A stretch of 45,737 nucleotides of DNA from Polyangiaceae bacterium. Lineage in GTDB: Bacteria; Myxococcota_A; Polyangia; Polyangiales; Polyangiaceae. A program made the translations under genes and the position numbers. Below the pieces are notes generated by a model. The model was not told the origin of the DNA and did not search any database. It was given only the letters and a program-made list of their open reading frames with translations. This document shows positions 32,518 through 40,983 of this stretch, piece after piece. How positions within the stretch are numbered: position 1 is the first letter of the stretch; every line of letters starts with the position of its first letter. The stretch covers positions 1 through 45,737 of the forward strand of contig JAICQO010000051.1 of the NCBI GenBank assembly GCA_025937835.1. The letters are read 5' to 3'.

Positions 32518-33107
32518 GCGCCCTCCGGGTTCAGGCAGATCGACAGCTTGCCGAGCGCGCGATGGCGGATCACGCGGACGTTGCCGAGGCTCAGCCCGAG
32601 CCGCGTCCCGATCTCTTCCGGCTCGCGGTCCTCGAGGAAGGTCATGCGGATCACTCGGGCCTCGCGCTCCGGAAGCCGGCCGAGGCAGGTGTACAGCCTC
32701 ATCACGTCGCTCTCGGTCAGCGCGGGTGGCTCGGTCATGGCTTCGGGCTCGCTCGCCACTCCCGAGAGCTTCCGGTCGCGCTGAGCACCGCGCCGCCGAT
32801 CCCAGCTGACGTTCCGGCAGGTCCCGAGCACGAAGGACGCAAGCAGCTCCGGGTTCTCGAGGCGTCCATCGCGGATCGCCTGCAGGGTGCGCAACAACAC
32901 CTCTTGGACGAGGTCCTGAGCGGCGGCTCGGTTCCCGAGGTGGCGCAACCCGTAGAGCTCGATGCGCGGCGCGAAACGCCGGCACAGCGCGGCTTCTGCC
33001 TCGGCTGCCCGCGCGGGTTCGGTACCCAGCGCGATGTACCGCGCGAGCTCCGCGTCCGGCAACTCCGGATCCATGAGCCGCACCGGTAGCACGAGCACCT
33101 GGGCCAT
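32514..33107 (-). CDS. ECF-type RNA polymerase sigma factor
   Basis: The 197-residue product has region 2 (LYGLRHLGNRAAAQDLVQEVLLRTLQAIR) and region 4 (LGRLPEREARVIRMTFLEDREPEEIGTRLGLSLGNVRVIRHRALGKL) of ECF sigma factors. The next in-frame ATG at 33074 would give 186 residues and leave room for a leader after the promoter-like element at 33113-33142, so it may be the true start. It is coupled to a zinc anti-sigma gene. Confidence 0.9.
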   Translation of the reverse strand: MAQVLVLPVRLMDPELPDAELARYIALGTEPARAAEAEAALCRRFAPRIELYGLRHLGNRAAAQDLVQEVLLRTLQAIRDGRLENPELLASFVLGTCRNVSWDRRRGAQRDRKLSGVASEPEAMTEPPALTESDVMRLYTCLGRLPEREARVIRMTFLEDREPEEIGTRLGLSLGNVRVIRHRALGKLSICLNPEGA

Positions 33108-33112
33108 GCCTC

Positions 33113-33142
33113 GGAAGTGGTCGCAGCGGGGACGGCGTTACA
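33113..33142 (-). promoter_or_regulatory. Candidate autoregulated ECF promoter of the sigma operon
   Basis: TGTAACGCC (from 33142) and CCACTTCC (33120-33113) on the minus strand match the element before the MBL gene in sequence and in exact spacing. The first word fits an ECF -35 element. Transcription would start close to 33107, which argues for ATG 33074 as the translation start. Confidence 0.55.
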
Positions 33143-33151
33143 GAACCGTGA

Positions 33152-33165
33152 CGGCCAATTGGCCG
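33152..33165. promoter_or_regulatory. 14-bp perfect palindrome upstream of the sigma operon
   Basis: CGGCCAATTGGCCG is a perfect palindrome just upstream of the candidate ECF promoter, in the 301-bp region between the divergent sigma and ATP-grasp genes. It could be an operator for either gene. Nothing else recognisable was seen in this spacer, apart from a region of lower GC at 33166-33300. Confidence 0.4.
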
Positions 33166-33408
33166 GAAATGTCGATTTTCGTTGTGGCAAGGATGAGTGG
33201 CGTTAATAACCGCGAGGCATTCCGCATCGTCGGGACCACGAAACATTCGGCGCCTCTCCCGTGTTTTGTCCAAACCGCAACGAAACAATGGGGCTCAAGC
33301 TTTTGCGGAACGAGCTTTGCAGCCCGGTGAGCGCTTTTCGAGAGGATCGGTTCGCATGCTCGACTGCGCAGTAATCCCATCGGGTCTCCGAAGCTTGGCG
33401 GCACCGCG

Positions 33409-34872
33409 ATGACTGCCCGAGCGCCAAGATACGACGAAGCCTGGTCGGACCGGTCTGAACCGGGCTCCGAGCGGGTGCTCCGGGCTCACCCGGCGGTTCC
33501 GCACGACGCGCCGCGTGAGACCACGCCTCCGGCAGGCTTGCCTCCCTCCGCGCTGCGGCCGCGCCTTCTTTCGGCACGAGGCTCTCATCCTGAGCTGGCG
33601 CAGGGTCGCTTACCGCCGGCTTTGCTCACTACCGCCGACTATTACGGCACACTGGCCGCGGTTCGCAGCTTGGGTCGCGCCGGCATCCCGGTGACCGTCG
33701 CTTCGCCCTCACGCTGGTCGCTTTCCGGCTCGTCGAAGTATGCGACACGCAGCGTGCGCTGCCCGCCCGTGCTCGAGGCCTCCAGCTTCATCGACTGGTT
33801 GTGCGAGTTCGGTGCGCGCCACGAAAAGCACGTGTTGCTGCCGACCTGCGACGACACCGCCTGGCTCTACGCGCTGAACCGCGAGCGGCTCTCGGAGTAC
33901 TTTCACCTTTCGGTCCCGGAAATCGGCGCCATCCACCAGCTGCTCGACAAGAGCTTGCTGCACGAGCATGCGGCGGGCGCGGGCCTGCTCACGCCGCCCT
34001 CCTGGCGTCCGGAATCCTTCGACGACGTCGAACGGATCGCCCGCGAAGCGCGCTTCCCGGTCGCGCTGAAGCCGGTGACCCAGGTGTTGTACCGGACCCG
34101 CCGCAAGGGGGTTCGTGTCGATCGTCCGCAGGACCTCGCGCCCATGTTCAGGGCGTTCGCCAATCACCGCCACGAGCGTTCGCTGCTCGCCTTCGACCCG
34201 GCGCTCTCGATGCCGCTCGTGCAGGAGTACTATCCGGAAGCCGCCACCGGCATTTACAACCTGTCGGGCTTTGCGCGCGGCGGGCGGGTGATCGGGGTGC
34301 TGGCCTCCCGCAAGCTGCTACAGCGCCCGCGCCGGATGGGCGTCGGTGTCTGCTTCGAGGAAGCTGCCGTGATGCCCGACCTCGTCGCCGGCATCGAGCG
34401 CCTGACGGCTCGCGTCGGATTCAACGGCGTGTTCGAAACGGAGTTCATCGAGCACGAGGGGGCTCCGATGCTCATCGATTTCAATCCGCGCTTCTACAAC
34501 GAGATGGCGTTCGACATCGCGCGCGGGCTGCCGCTTCCGCTGCTCGCGTACCACTACGCGCTCGGCGATCAAGAGCGCGTCTCGCGGCTTTGCGCGGAGC
34601 ACGCTCGGGCTCCCGCCTCGAGCGGCCGCGTTTACGCCCACGGGACCGGGTTTCGACTGCTGGTCGGTCTCCAGGGGCTGTCGGGCGCGTTCTCGAAGGA
34701 CGAGGCGGCCGCCTGGAACCATTGGTACCAAACTCACCGCGAGCGCTGCGTGGATCCCGTTTACGACGCCGATGATCCGTGGCCTTCCAGGCTCGATATC
34801 GGACAGGTAGCGAAGAGCTCCTTGCGTCATCCGCGTTCGTTCCTGCGTTCGGTCGTGCTCGACCGCGACTGA
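33409..34872 (+). CDS. ATP-grasp carboxylate-amine ligase-like protein
   Basis: The 487-residue product has a Pro/Arg-rich N-terminal tail (about 1-65), then a pre-ATP-grasp domain (LLTTADYYGTLAAVRSLGRAGIPVTVAS) and an ATP-grasp fold: FPVALKPVTQVLYRTRRKG as ATP-binding Lys strand, VQEYYPEAATGIYNLSG, FNGVFETEFIEHEG and the metal-binding LIDFNPRFYNEM near residue 360. This group makes amide or peptide bonds through an acyl phosphate (D-aspartate ligase, carnosine synthase relatives). Substrates are unknown. Its end is 5 bases from the convergent HEAT/TPR gene. Confidence 0.82.
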   Translation: MTARAPRYDEAWSDRSEPGSERVLRAHPAVPHDAPRETTPPAGLPPSALRPRLLSARGSHPELAQGRLPPALLTTADYYGTLAAVRSLGRAGIPVTVASPSRWSLSGSSKYATRSVRCPPVLEASSFIDWLCEFGARHEKHVLLPTCDDTAWLYALNRERLSEYFHLSVPEIGAIHQLLDKSLLHEHAAGAGLLTPPSWRPESFDDVERIAREARFPVALKPVTQVLYRTRRKGVRVDRPQDLAPMFRAFANHRHERSLLAFDPALSMPLVQEYYPEAATGIYNLSGFARGGRVIGVLASRKLLQRPRRMGVGVCFEEAAVMPDLVAGIERLTARVGFNGVFETEFIEHEGAPMLIDFNPRFYNEMAFDIARGLPLPLLAYHYALGDQERVSRLCAEHARAPASSGRVYAHGTGFRLLVGLQGLSGAFSKDEAAAWNHWYQTHRERCVDPVYDADDPWPSRLDIGQVAKSSLRHPRSFLRSVVLDRD

Positions 34873-34877
34873 GCACG

Positions 34878-36491
34878 TCACGCCGAATCACGGGCGTCTG
34901 CGCTGTGCTCGGCCGCTGGTGGCTCGCCTTCGTTCGGTTTGGGCTCGGGCTCTGGCGTGTCGGGCCCGGGCAGCGGCTCGGGCGACTTCCGACGGAACAG
35001 CAGCACGCCGAGCCCCGCGAAGGCGATCAACGCCAGCGCGCCCGAGGCAAGCCACCGCGTCCGCTGCGTCGCTTCGTCGGGCTCGCCCCGATTCAGTCGC
35101 TCCAGCAGCGCCTGTGCTCGGCGATTCGACGGCGAGAGCTCGAGGGCGCGCCGCACCAACGTCAGATCGGCGATGCCCTCGCGAGCCCGCTGAGCCGCTC
35201 GCTCCGTGAGCAGTAAGCTCTCGATTTCTGGGGCTTTTTCCGGGTTTTCGTTGAGCCGCCGCGCCCGGACCAGCGCCTCGCGCGCGTCCGCCGGCCTCTC
35301 CTCGAAGTACCGCTCGGCGAAGGCGAGGTAGCCCTGCGCCATCTCCTCGCGCCGCTCCGGGTCGGGATCGCGGGCGAGGAGCTCGTTCCACGCGCGCCGC
35401 ATCACGTCGAGGTCGCCCTGCTTTTGGGCGGCGCGGCCGGCCTCGAAGGCCTCGGCCACGGCGGCGTCGCGCGCGCGATCGAACTCGCGAAACAGCTCTC
35501 GCGCGGTGCGCTCCCAGGACCAGTCGCGGGGTGGCTTCTTCCCGACGACGTCTTCGTAGCTGTCTCGGAGTTGCCAGGTCGCGACCTCGCCCATCAAGGC
35601 GATCGCCTGACGCGCCGCCTCGCGCACGACCGCGCGTTCGCTGTTGGCGAACGAGACGATGATGCGCGTCGCGTCCGGGTTGCGGATCCGCCCGTAGGCC
35701 ACGAGCACGTCGGCGAGGACCTGGTGATCTTGAGTCTGAATGGCCTCGCTCGGCACCGCGCGGCCGAGCATGTCGAGCTGGCGCTTGGCCCAGCGCACGA
35801 TCTTCTCGGCAGGGTGGCGCTGCGCTTCGATCAGCGCGGGGACCGCCTTGTCGCCGAGGCGCTCGAGCTGGAGCTGCGTATCGACCCGCAGGAACTCGCC
35901 GAAGCGCACGTAGACCTCGAGCAATACGCGCACGGCCTCGACGCTGCCGATCTTCACGAGCATCCGCGACATGCCGAGGATCTGGATCAGATCGCGGTAC
36001 GTCTCCTTGTCGGTGATCGGGTGGGCGGCGACCATCGTCAGGTAGTCCGGCGTCTCGACCTCGGAGTCGTCGCCTGCGGCCCGCAAGCGCGCGCGCTCGG
36101 CGTCGCGCGCCTTGGTCCGGATTTTTTCGAGCAAGTCCTTCATGGCTTGCTTGTTGGCCCGGTCCGCGAGGCCGCCGATCCGGAAGGCGATCGCCGGCAC
36201 GTAGCGCGGCTCCACTTCGAGCAGCTCGCGCGCGGCGTTCTCGCGTGCCTCGCGCTCGGCGGCGCCGAGCTTCGCGAGCTTCTCGTCCAGATCTTCGAGC
36301 GTGCTCGCGTCGGGCTTGTCGAGCTCCACCGCGGGTGCGCGCGGCAGCGGCGGCAACTCGCGCAGCGTGTCGCCGGGCTGCGACGAGTCCTCGGGCTTCT
36401 CCACCGCGTCGGACGCTGCCGGGACGGGCGCGGCGCACAGCGACGAAAGAGCGATCGTCAGCAGGGCGAGGAAGCGTCGCTCCGGGTTCAC
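34878..36491 (-). CDS. HEAT/TPR-repeat membrane-anchored exported protein
   Basis: From GTG 36491 the product is 537 residues, with a signal peptide (RRFLALLTIALSSLCAAPVPAAS), helical HEAT-like repeats (about 75-300), a TPR-like region (about 330-450) and a C-terminal membrane helix (WLASGALALIAFAGLGVLLF) followed by an acidic/Pro tail. TTG 36494 is an equally possible start. It probably projects into the periplasm as a scaffold for protein contacts. It is downstream of the acylphosphatase gene on the same strand and separated from it by a 14-bp palindrome. Confidence 0.72.
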   Translation of the reverse strand: MNPERRFLALLTIALSSLCAAPVPAASDAVEKPEDSSQPGDTLRELPPLPRAPAVELDKPDASTLEDLDEKLAKLGAAEREARENAARELLEVEPRYVPAIAFRIGGLADRANKQAMKDLLEKIRTKARDAERARLRAAGDDSEVETPDYLTMVAAHPITDKETYRDLIQILGMSRMLVKIGSVEAVRVLLEVYVRFGEFLRVDTQLQLERLGDKAVPALIEAQRHPAEKIVRWAKRQLDMLGRAVPSEAIQTQDHQVLADVLVAYGRIRNPDATRIIVSFANSERAVVREAARQAIALMGEVATWQLRDSYEDVVGKKPPRDWSWERTARELFREFDRARDAAVAEAFEAGRAAQKQGDLDVMRRAWNELLARDPDPERREEMAQGYLAFAERYFEERPADAREALVRARRLNENPEKAPEIESLLLTERAAQRAREGIADLTLVRRALELSPSNRRAQALLERLNRGEPDEATQRTRWLASGALALIAFAGLGVLLFRRKSPEPLPGPDTPEPEPKPNEGEPPAAEHSADARDSA

Positions 36492-36495
36492 CAAC

Positions 36496-36509
36496 TTGGA
36501 CTAGTCCAA
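36496..36509. promoter_or_regulatory. 14-bp palindrome at acylphosphatase stop / HEAT-protein start
   Basis: TTGGACTAGTCCAA is a perfect palindrome that includes the acylphosphatase stop codon and ends a few bases before the next start. It is AT-rich for this genome. It could be an operator, or an RNA hairpin between the two genes. Confidence 0.35.
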
Positions 36510-36779
36510 AATTCTGAAATCGGGAAACTCGCCCGAATAACTCCGCCAGCGCGGCTCCACGCGGTCGACGCGCGCGGCGCTCGGGCCCTTCTGGGCCCAG
36601 CCGTAGAGCTCGCGGATCGAGACCTCCTCGCCTTCAGCGAGGATCTCGACCGATCCGTCGGCCCGGTTCTTCACCCAGCCGGTCAGACCGAGGCGCCGCG
36701 CCTCGCGCTGGGCCGAGGCACGGAAATAGACGCCCTGAACGCGTCCTCGAACGAACAGCTGCAGCCTCTTCAGCGCCAT
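36501..36779 (-). CDS. acyP: Acylphosphatase
   Basis: The 92-residue product has the family signature GRVQGVYFRASAQREARRLGLTGWVKNRADGSVE, with the catalytic Arg in VYFR and Asn in VKNRADG. It hydrolyses acyl phosphates such as carbamoyl or 1,3-bisphosphoglycerate intermediates. ATG 36779 was chosen; ATG 36788 adds three residues. No strong ribosome-binding site supports either. Confidence 0.92.
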   Translation of the reverse strand: MALKRLQLFVRGRVQGVYFRASAQREARRLGLTGWVKNRADGSVEILAEGEEVSIRELYGWAQKGPSAARVDRVEPRWRSYSGEFPDFRILD

Positions 36780-36974
36780 GCGGCGCATATTTAACTTGGA
36801 TTTCAGTGGGTTCAAAGCCCTCGCTGCGAAGCGGCGGCCGGACGGGCGGCGCGCACGCCGGAGAGCCCGCTGCCGGTTCCCTACACCGCATGCCGGGGGC
36901 GGCGCTAAGGTGACAGGAAACTCCTGGCGCATCGGACATTTCGCGCGGCTCGGGTTTCGTGTTGGGATACCTCG

Positions 36975-38846
36975 GTGAGGTCCGAGGCCGAGACCAGCGA
37001 CGACCGCCTCGAGCGGCGCATCCGGGAGCTTACCCAGGCTTTGCGCCGGGAAGAGCGGATCTCGAGGGCGCTGCGCGAGGTCGGGAGCGCCCTCGGCAGC
37101 ACGCTGGACCTGGACGCGCTGTTGGAGCTGATCCTGAACAAGCTCACCGACGTGGTCGAGGCCGACCGCTCGGCGCTGTACCTGCTCGACGAGTCGCGGC
37201 AGGAGCTGGTGAGCCGCTTCGTGATCGGCGAACAGGTGCGCTCGGTGCGCATGAAGCTCGGTCACGGATTGGCGGGTTCGGTCGCGAAGAGCGGGCTGCC
37301 GGTCCGCGTCAAACGCGCCTACGAGGACCCGCGTTTCGAGCGCGATTGGGACGTGCTCACCGGCTACAAGACCACGAGCATGATGGCGGCCCCGCTCAAG
37401 AATCACCAGGGCCGGACCATCGGCGTGATTCAGGTCCTGAACAAGAAGAGCGGCGAGGAGTTCACGGACGAGGACGAGGCCATCGTCACGTCGCTCAGCA
37501 TGCAGGCCGCGGTCGCGATCGACAACTCGCGGCTGTTCCTGTCGCAGATCCAGAAGAACAAGCAGCTCTCCGACACCACCGAGCAGCTGGAGCGCCGGAT
37601 CCGGGATCTGTCGCTGCTGTTCGACCTGGAGCGCGCGATGGCGCGGGCCACCACCATCGAAGATCTGGTGCGAGCCTGCCTCGACCAGCTGCTCGACGCG
37701 TGCGACGCGCGCTGCGGCGCGCTCCTCATCGCAGCCGAAGAGACCGGGGATCTGGTCGCGTACGGCCAGATCAACGACCCGCTCGCCGATCTGTTTCGGG
37801 TCGGCATGAAGACCGGGGAGGGCATCCTCGGCAAGGTGATGGCGACGTCTGAGTCGCTGACGGGCGTTCCCGGCCTGGAGCCGATCCCCCCGCCCGCGGC
37901 GACCTTCGAGGGCCGCTTCGGCTTCCCGCTGAAGAGCGTGCTGGCGGTGCCGCTCGACGGCGAGACGCACACGATCGGCGCCCTGGCGCTCTACAACCGC
38001 CGCGACGATGCGCCGTTCGACAAGGACGATTTCGCGATTTTGCGGCTGGTGGCGGCCAACGTGTCCACGGCCGTGCGCTTGTTCTCCGCCAGCACGGCGC
38101 GCGAGCGCGAAGAGCGGCTGACCACGATTGGCCGCCTGCTTTCGCAGGTGACCCACGACTTCAAGTCACCGATGACCGTGATCAGCGGCTACGTGCAGCT
38201 GATGGCCGAGACCGACGACCGCCAGAAGCGCCAGGAGCACTGCGAGGAGATCCTGCGTCAGTTCGACATCCTGACGGCGATGCAGCGCGAAGTGCTGGAG
38301 TTCGCGCGCGGCGAGCGCACGATCTTCGTGCGCAAGGTTTACTTGAAGAAGTTCTTCGCCGACATGGCGCGGCAGGTCGAGGTGGAGATCGGCAAGAAGC
38401 CCATCGAGCTCGAGCTGCTCGGCGATCCCAAGATCGTCGCGCGCTTCGACGAGGGGCGGATCGCGCGCGCGATCCACAACCTGTCGCGGAACGCGATCGA
38501 GGCCATGGAAAAGACCGGCGGAAAGCTGACGATCGATGGCCGGATGGAAGGCTCGGATCTGGTGCTGGGCGTGCGCGACACGGGCCCGGGGATCCCGCCG
38601 CAGATCGAGGGGCGGCTGTTCCAATCCTTCGTGACGATGGGCAAGAAGGACGGCACGGGCCTCGGGCTCGCGATCGTGAAGAAGATCGCCGAGGAGCACG
38701 GCGGCAGCGTGGGCGTGAGCTCGTCGCCGAGCGGCGCCTACTTCTGGCTGCGCTTGCCGCAGCAAACGCCGAACGACCTGGTCAGCGCCGAGCGCGCGCG
38801 GAAGTCGCGGCCCTCGCAGCGCGGGGGCTTGCCGAAGAATCAATGA
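36975..38846 (+). CDS. Sensor histidine kinase with two GAF domains
   Basis: The 623-residue protein starts at GTG 36975 with a coiled coil (about 8-35), then GAF1 (about 40-185), a short coiled linker, GAF2 (about 215-370), HisKA with the phospho-acceptor His394 (QVTHDFKSPM) and an HATPase domain (NLSRNAIEAMEKTGG as N box, DTGPGIPP as G1, GTGLGLAIVKK as G2). It has no membrane helix, so it senses a cytosolic ligand or redox signal. No response regulator is adjacent. Its stop overlaps the next gene (ATGA), coupling it to an Fe-S protein. Confidence 0.93.
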   Translation: MRSEAETSDDRLERRIRELTQALRREERISRALREVGSALGSTLDLDALLELILNKLTDVVEADRSALYLLDESRQELVSRFVIGEQVRSVRMKLGHGLAGSVAKSGLPVRVKRAYEDPRFERDWDVLTGYKTTSMMAAPLKNHQGRTIGVIQVLNKKSGEEFTDEDEAIVTSLSMQAAVAIDNSRLFLSQIQKNKQLSDTTEQLERRIRDLSLLFDLERAMARATTIEDLVRACLDQLLDACDARCGALLIAAEETGDLVAYGQINDPLADLFRVGMKTGEGILGKVMATSESLTGVPGLEPIPPPAATFEGRFGFPLKSVLAVPLDGETHTIGALALYNRRDDAPFDKDDFAILRLVAANVSTAVRLFSASTAREREERLTTIGRLLSQVTHDFKSPMTVISGYVQLMAETDDRQKRQEHCEEILRQFDILTAMQREVLEFARGERTIFVRKVYLKKFFADMARQVEVEIGKKPIELELLGDPKIVARFDEGRIARAIHNLSRNAIEAMEKTGGKLTIDGRMEGSDLVLGVRDTGPGIPPQIEGRLFQSFVTMGKKDGTGLGLAIVKKIAEEHGGSVGVSSSPSGAYFWLRLPQQTPNDLVSAERARKSRPSQRGGLPKNQ

Positions 38847-39910
38847 GCGACCCGCGACGCCTGACGATGCTGGACGACCGACGCCCGGCGCTCGAGACCT
38901 GCGCGTACTGTCCGAAGCTCAGCCGCTCGGCCTGCCCGATCTCCGACGCCGAAGCCAGCGAGACCGTCACGCCGTGGGGCAAGATCAGCGCGACCTTCGA
39001 CGTTGCGCGCGAGGCGACGCCGGCCACGGCCGAGCACGCGGCGCTGGCCTGGGCGTGCAGCGGGTGCCTGCACTGCCGCGAGCTCTGCGAGCTCAAAAAT
39101 CCGGTGGCAGAGACCCTGATCGCCGCTCGGCAAGCCTACCGTGAGCGGGGGCTCGCGCCGGCCGCGTCCGAGCGCGTGGTCGAGAACACGCCGCGGCGTC
39201 TGGAGCGCTCGGCGAAGCGGCTCCGCGCGCTGCGCGAGCGTTACCGGCACCGCGACGACGCGCCGACGGCCGTGCTGCTCGGCTGCGACTACGTGCTGAA
39301 GCTCGATCGCGAGACCGACGACGCGCTCGTGGCGCTGTCCCGCTTGTTCGGCTCGCTCCGCTTGTTGTCGGGCTGCTGCGGCCTGCCGCTCGAAACTGCG
39401 GGCGATCCCGAGCGCGCCGACGGCTTGCGCGACATGTTGCTGACCCAGGCGCGCTCGGCGCAGCGGCTCGTGGCCGTGGACGCGGGTTGCGCGTTCCGCC
39501 TGCGCGGACACGCCGAGCCGTTCGCCGAAGCGGTGCTGCCGCGGCTCGAGCGGCAGCGGCTCGAGCTCGAGCCGGCGCAGACGCTCCGCTACCACGACCC
39601 CTGCCTGCTCGGTCGCGGGCTCGGCGTCTACGACGCGCCGAGGCGGATCGTCGATCGCGCCTCGAAGGGCGGCCTGCAGGAGTTCAGCTACCGGCGAGAG
39701 CGCGCCCGCTGTTCGGGGGCCGGCGCGCTCGTGCCCCTGACGCGACCGGAGACGGCTCGGGACATCGCGCGAGAGCGCGTCGCCGAGCACGAGCGGCTCG
39801 GCGGCGGCACGATCGTCACCGGCTGTGGGGGGTCTCTGCGTAGCCTGAGGGCGGCCGGCGCCGACGTGTTGGATCTGGTGACCGTCGTTCGCCAGCTGCT
39901 CGCGCGCTGA
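38843..39910 (+). CDS. Fe-S CCG-domain oxidoreductase (HdrD/GlpC-like)
   Basis: The 355-residue protein has an N-terminal ferredoxin-like part with Cys20/Cys23/Cys31 and a C-x2-C-x2-C-x3-C cluster motif (Cys72, 75, 78, 82), followed by two CCG domains: LLSGCCGLPLETAG and YHDPCLLGRGLGVYDAPR...RCSGAGALVP. The second CCG is degenerate (Arg in place of the first Cys). The family passes electrons in heterodisulfide, glycolate or glycerol-3-phosphate oxidation. It is translated in overlap with the GAF kinase, which may read its redox state (inference). Confidence 0.85.
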   Translation: MSDPRRLTMLDDRRPALETCAYCPKLSRSACPISDAEASETVTPWGKISATFDVAREATPATAEHAALAWACSGCLHCRELCELKNPVAETLIAARQAYRERGLAPAASERVVENTPRRLERSAKRLRALRERYRHRDDAPTAVLLGCDYVLKLDRETDDALVALSRLFGSLRLLSGCCGLPLETAGDPERADGLRDMLLTQARSAQRLVAVDAGCAFRLRGHAEPFAEAVLPRLERQRLELEPAQTLRYHDPCLLGRGLGVYDAPRRIVDRASKGGLQEFSYRRERARCSGAGALVPLTRPETARDIARERVAEHERLGGGTIVTGCGGSLRSLRAAGADVLDLVTVVRQLLAR

Positions 39911-39938
39911 CGGAGGCGGGAGTCGGCGCGATACATCG

Positions 39939-39956
39939 TCCGACGATATTGTCGGA
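39939..39956. promoter_or_regulatory. Inverted repeat upstream of FNT gene (site 1)
   Basis: TCCGAC (39939-39944) and GTCGGA (39951-39956) form a perfect inverted repeat around GATATT, in an AT-richer stretch 120 bases before the transporter start. It resembles a dimeric-repressor operator. Confidence 0.4.
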
Positions 39957-39984
39957 TTCGCGATTTTGCGGGAAATTACGCCGA

Positions 39985-40011
39985 AAATTGTATCCGCAAA
40001 CGATGCAATTT
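39985..40011. promoter_or_regulatory. Inverted repeat upstream of FNT gene (site 2)
   Basis: AAATTGTATC (39985-39994) and GATGCAATTT (40002-40011) are inverted copies matching at 9 of 10 positions around a 7-base spacer. The AT-rich arms are exceptional in this genome. Such an arrangement fits a CRP/FNR- or repressor-type operator controlling the transporter. Confidence 0.45.
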
Positions 40012-40060
40012 CACATATGGCAACGCGGTAGACGCTTTTGCGAAACGTCGGCGGGCCCAG

Positions 40061-40075
40061 GGTGCTCGGAGCACC
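40061..40075 (+). promoter_or_regulatory. Hairpin covering the FNT ribosome-binding site
   Basis: GGTGCTCGGAGCACC, directly before the ATG at 40076, is self-complementary: GGTGC pairs with GCACC, placing GGAG (40068-40071), the only Shine-Dalgarno sequence, in the loop and stem. Translation may need an opening event. Confidence 0.45.
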
Positions 40076-40951
40076 ATGTCGTATCTCGTACCTGCCGAGT
40101 TCGTGAAAAAGATGGTCGACGCCGGGGAATCCAAGGTCCTGATGTCGACGCGGGACACCCTGCTCCGGGCGTTCATGGGCGGGGCGCTGCTCGCGCTCGG
40201 AGCCGTGTTCGCCGTCACCGTCAGCCAGCAAACGGGCCATCCGATCATCGGAGCGATCTTGTTCCCGGTCGGGTTCTGCACGCTCTACCTGCTGGGCTTC
40301 GATCTCTTGACCGGCGTGTTCACGCTGGCGCCGCTGGCCTTGATCGATCGCCGCCCCGGCGTCACCGCTCGCGGCATCCTGCGCAGCTGGGGGCTGGTTT
40401 TCACCGGCAACTTCCTGGGCGCATTCATGGTCGCCCTGATGATGACGATCGTCTTCACCTTCGGCTTCTCGGCGGAGCCGAGCCCGGTCGGTAAGGTGAT
40501 CGCCACTATCGGTGAAGCGCGGACGCTCGGCTACAAGTCACACGGCGCCGCCGGCATGCTGACGTTGTTCATCCGCGGCGTGCTCTGCAACTGGATGGTC
40601 TCGACGGGCGTGATCGGCGCCATGGTGTCGACCAACGTCTGGGGCAAGGTCGTGGCCATGTGGATGCCGATCACGCTGTTCTTCGGGATGACCTTCGAGC
40701 ACTCCGTGGTCAACATGTTCCTGTTCCCTTCGGCCATGATGATGGGCGGGCAGTTCCAGGTCTCGGACTACCTGCTGTGGAACGAGCTGCCGACCGTGCT
40801 CGGCAACCTGGTCGGCGGCATCACCTTCGTCGGCGTCCCGCTCTACCTGACTCACGCGAAGACGGCGCCGAAGCGCTCGATCGTCGATCCGCGCATCGAT
40901 CAGTCCGGGGTCTCGCCGAGGACCGAGGTCCGAGACAACGTCGCGGCCTAG
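40076..40951 (+). CDS. Formate/nitrite transporter (FNT) family channel
   Basis: The 291-residue protein has six membrane helices and FNT hallmarks: LGFDLLTGVFTLAP in the first half, LCNWMVSTGVIGAM and MTFEHSVVNMFLFPSAMMMG, with the central His of FEHSVVNM that protonates the substrate. FNT proteins move formate, nitrite, hydrosulfide or lactate. No formate or nitrite enzyme is beside it, so the substrate is open. Two inverted repeats and an RBS hairpin lie upstream. Confidence 0.93.
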   Translation: MSYLVPAEFVKKMVDAGESKVLMSTRDTLLRAFMGGALLALGAVFAVTVSQQTGHPIIGAILFPVGFCTLYLLGFDLLTGVFTLAPLALIDRRPGVTARGILRSWGLVFTGNFLGAFMVALMMTIVFTFGFSAEPSPVGKVIATIGEARTLGYKSHGAAGMLTLFIRGVLCNWMVSTGVIGAMVSTNVWGKVVAMWMPITLFFGMTFEHSVVNMFLFPSAMMMGGQFQVSDYLLWNELPTVLGNLVGGITFVGVPLYLTHAKTAPKRSIVDPRIDQSGVSPRTEVRDNVAA

Positions 40952-40983
40952 CCGCTCGGCGGGCGTAACCCGCAAAATCGGAG

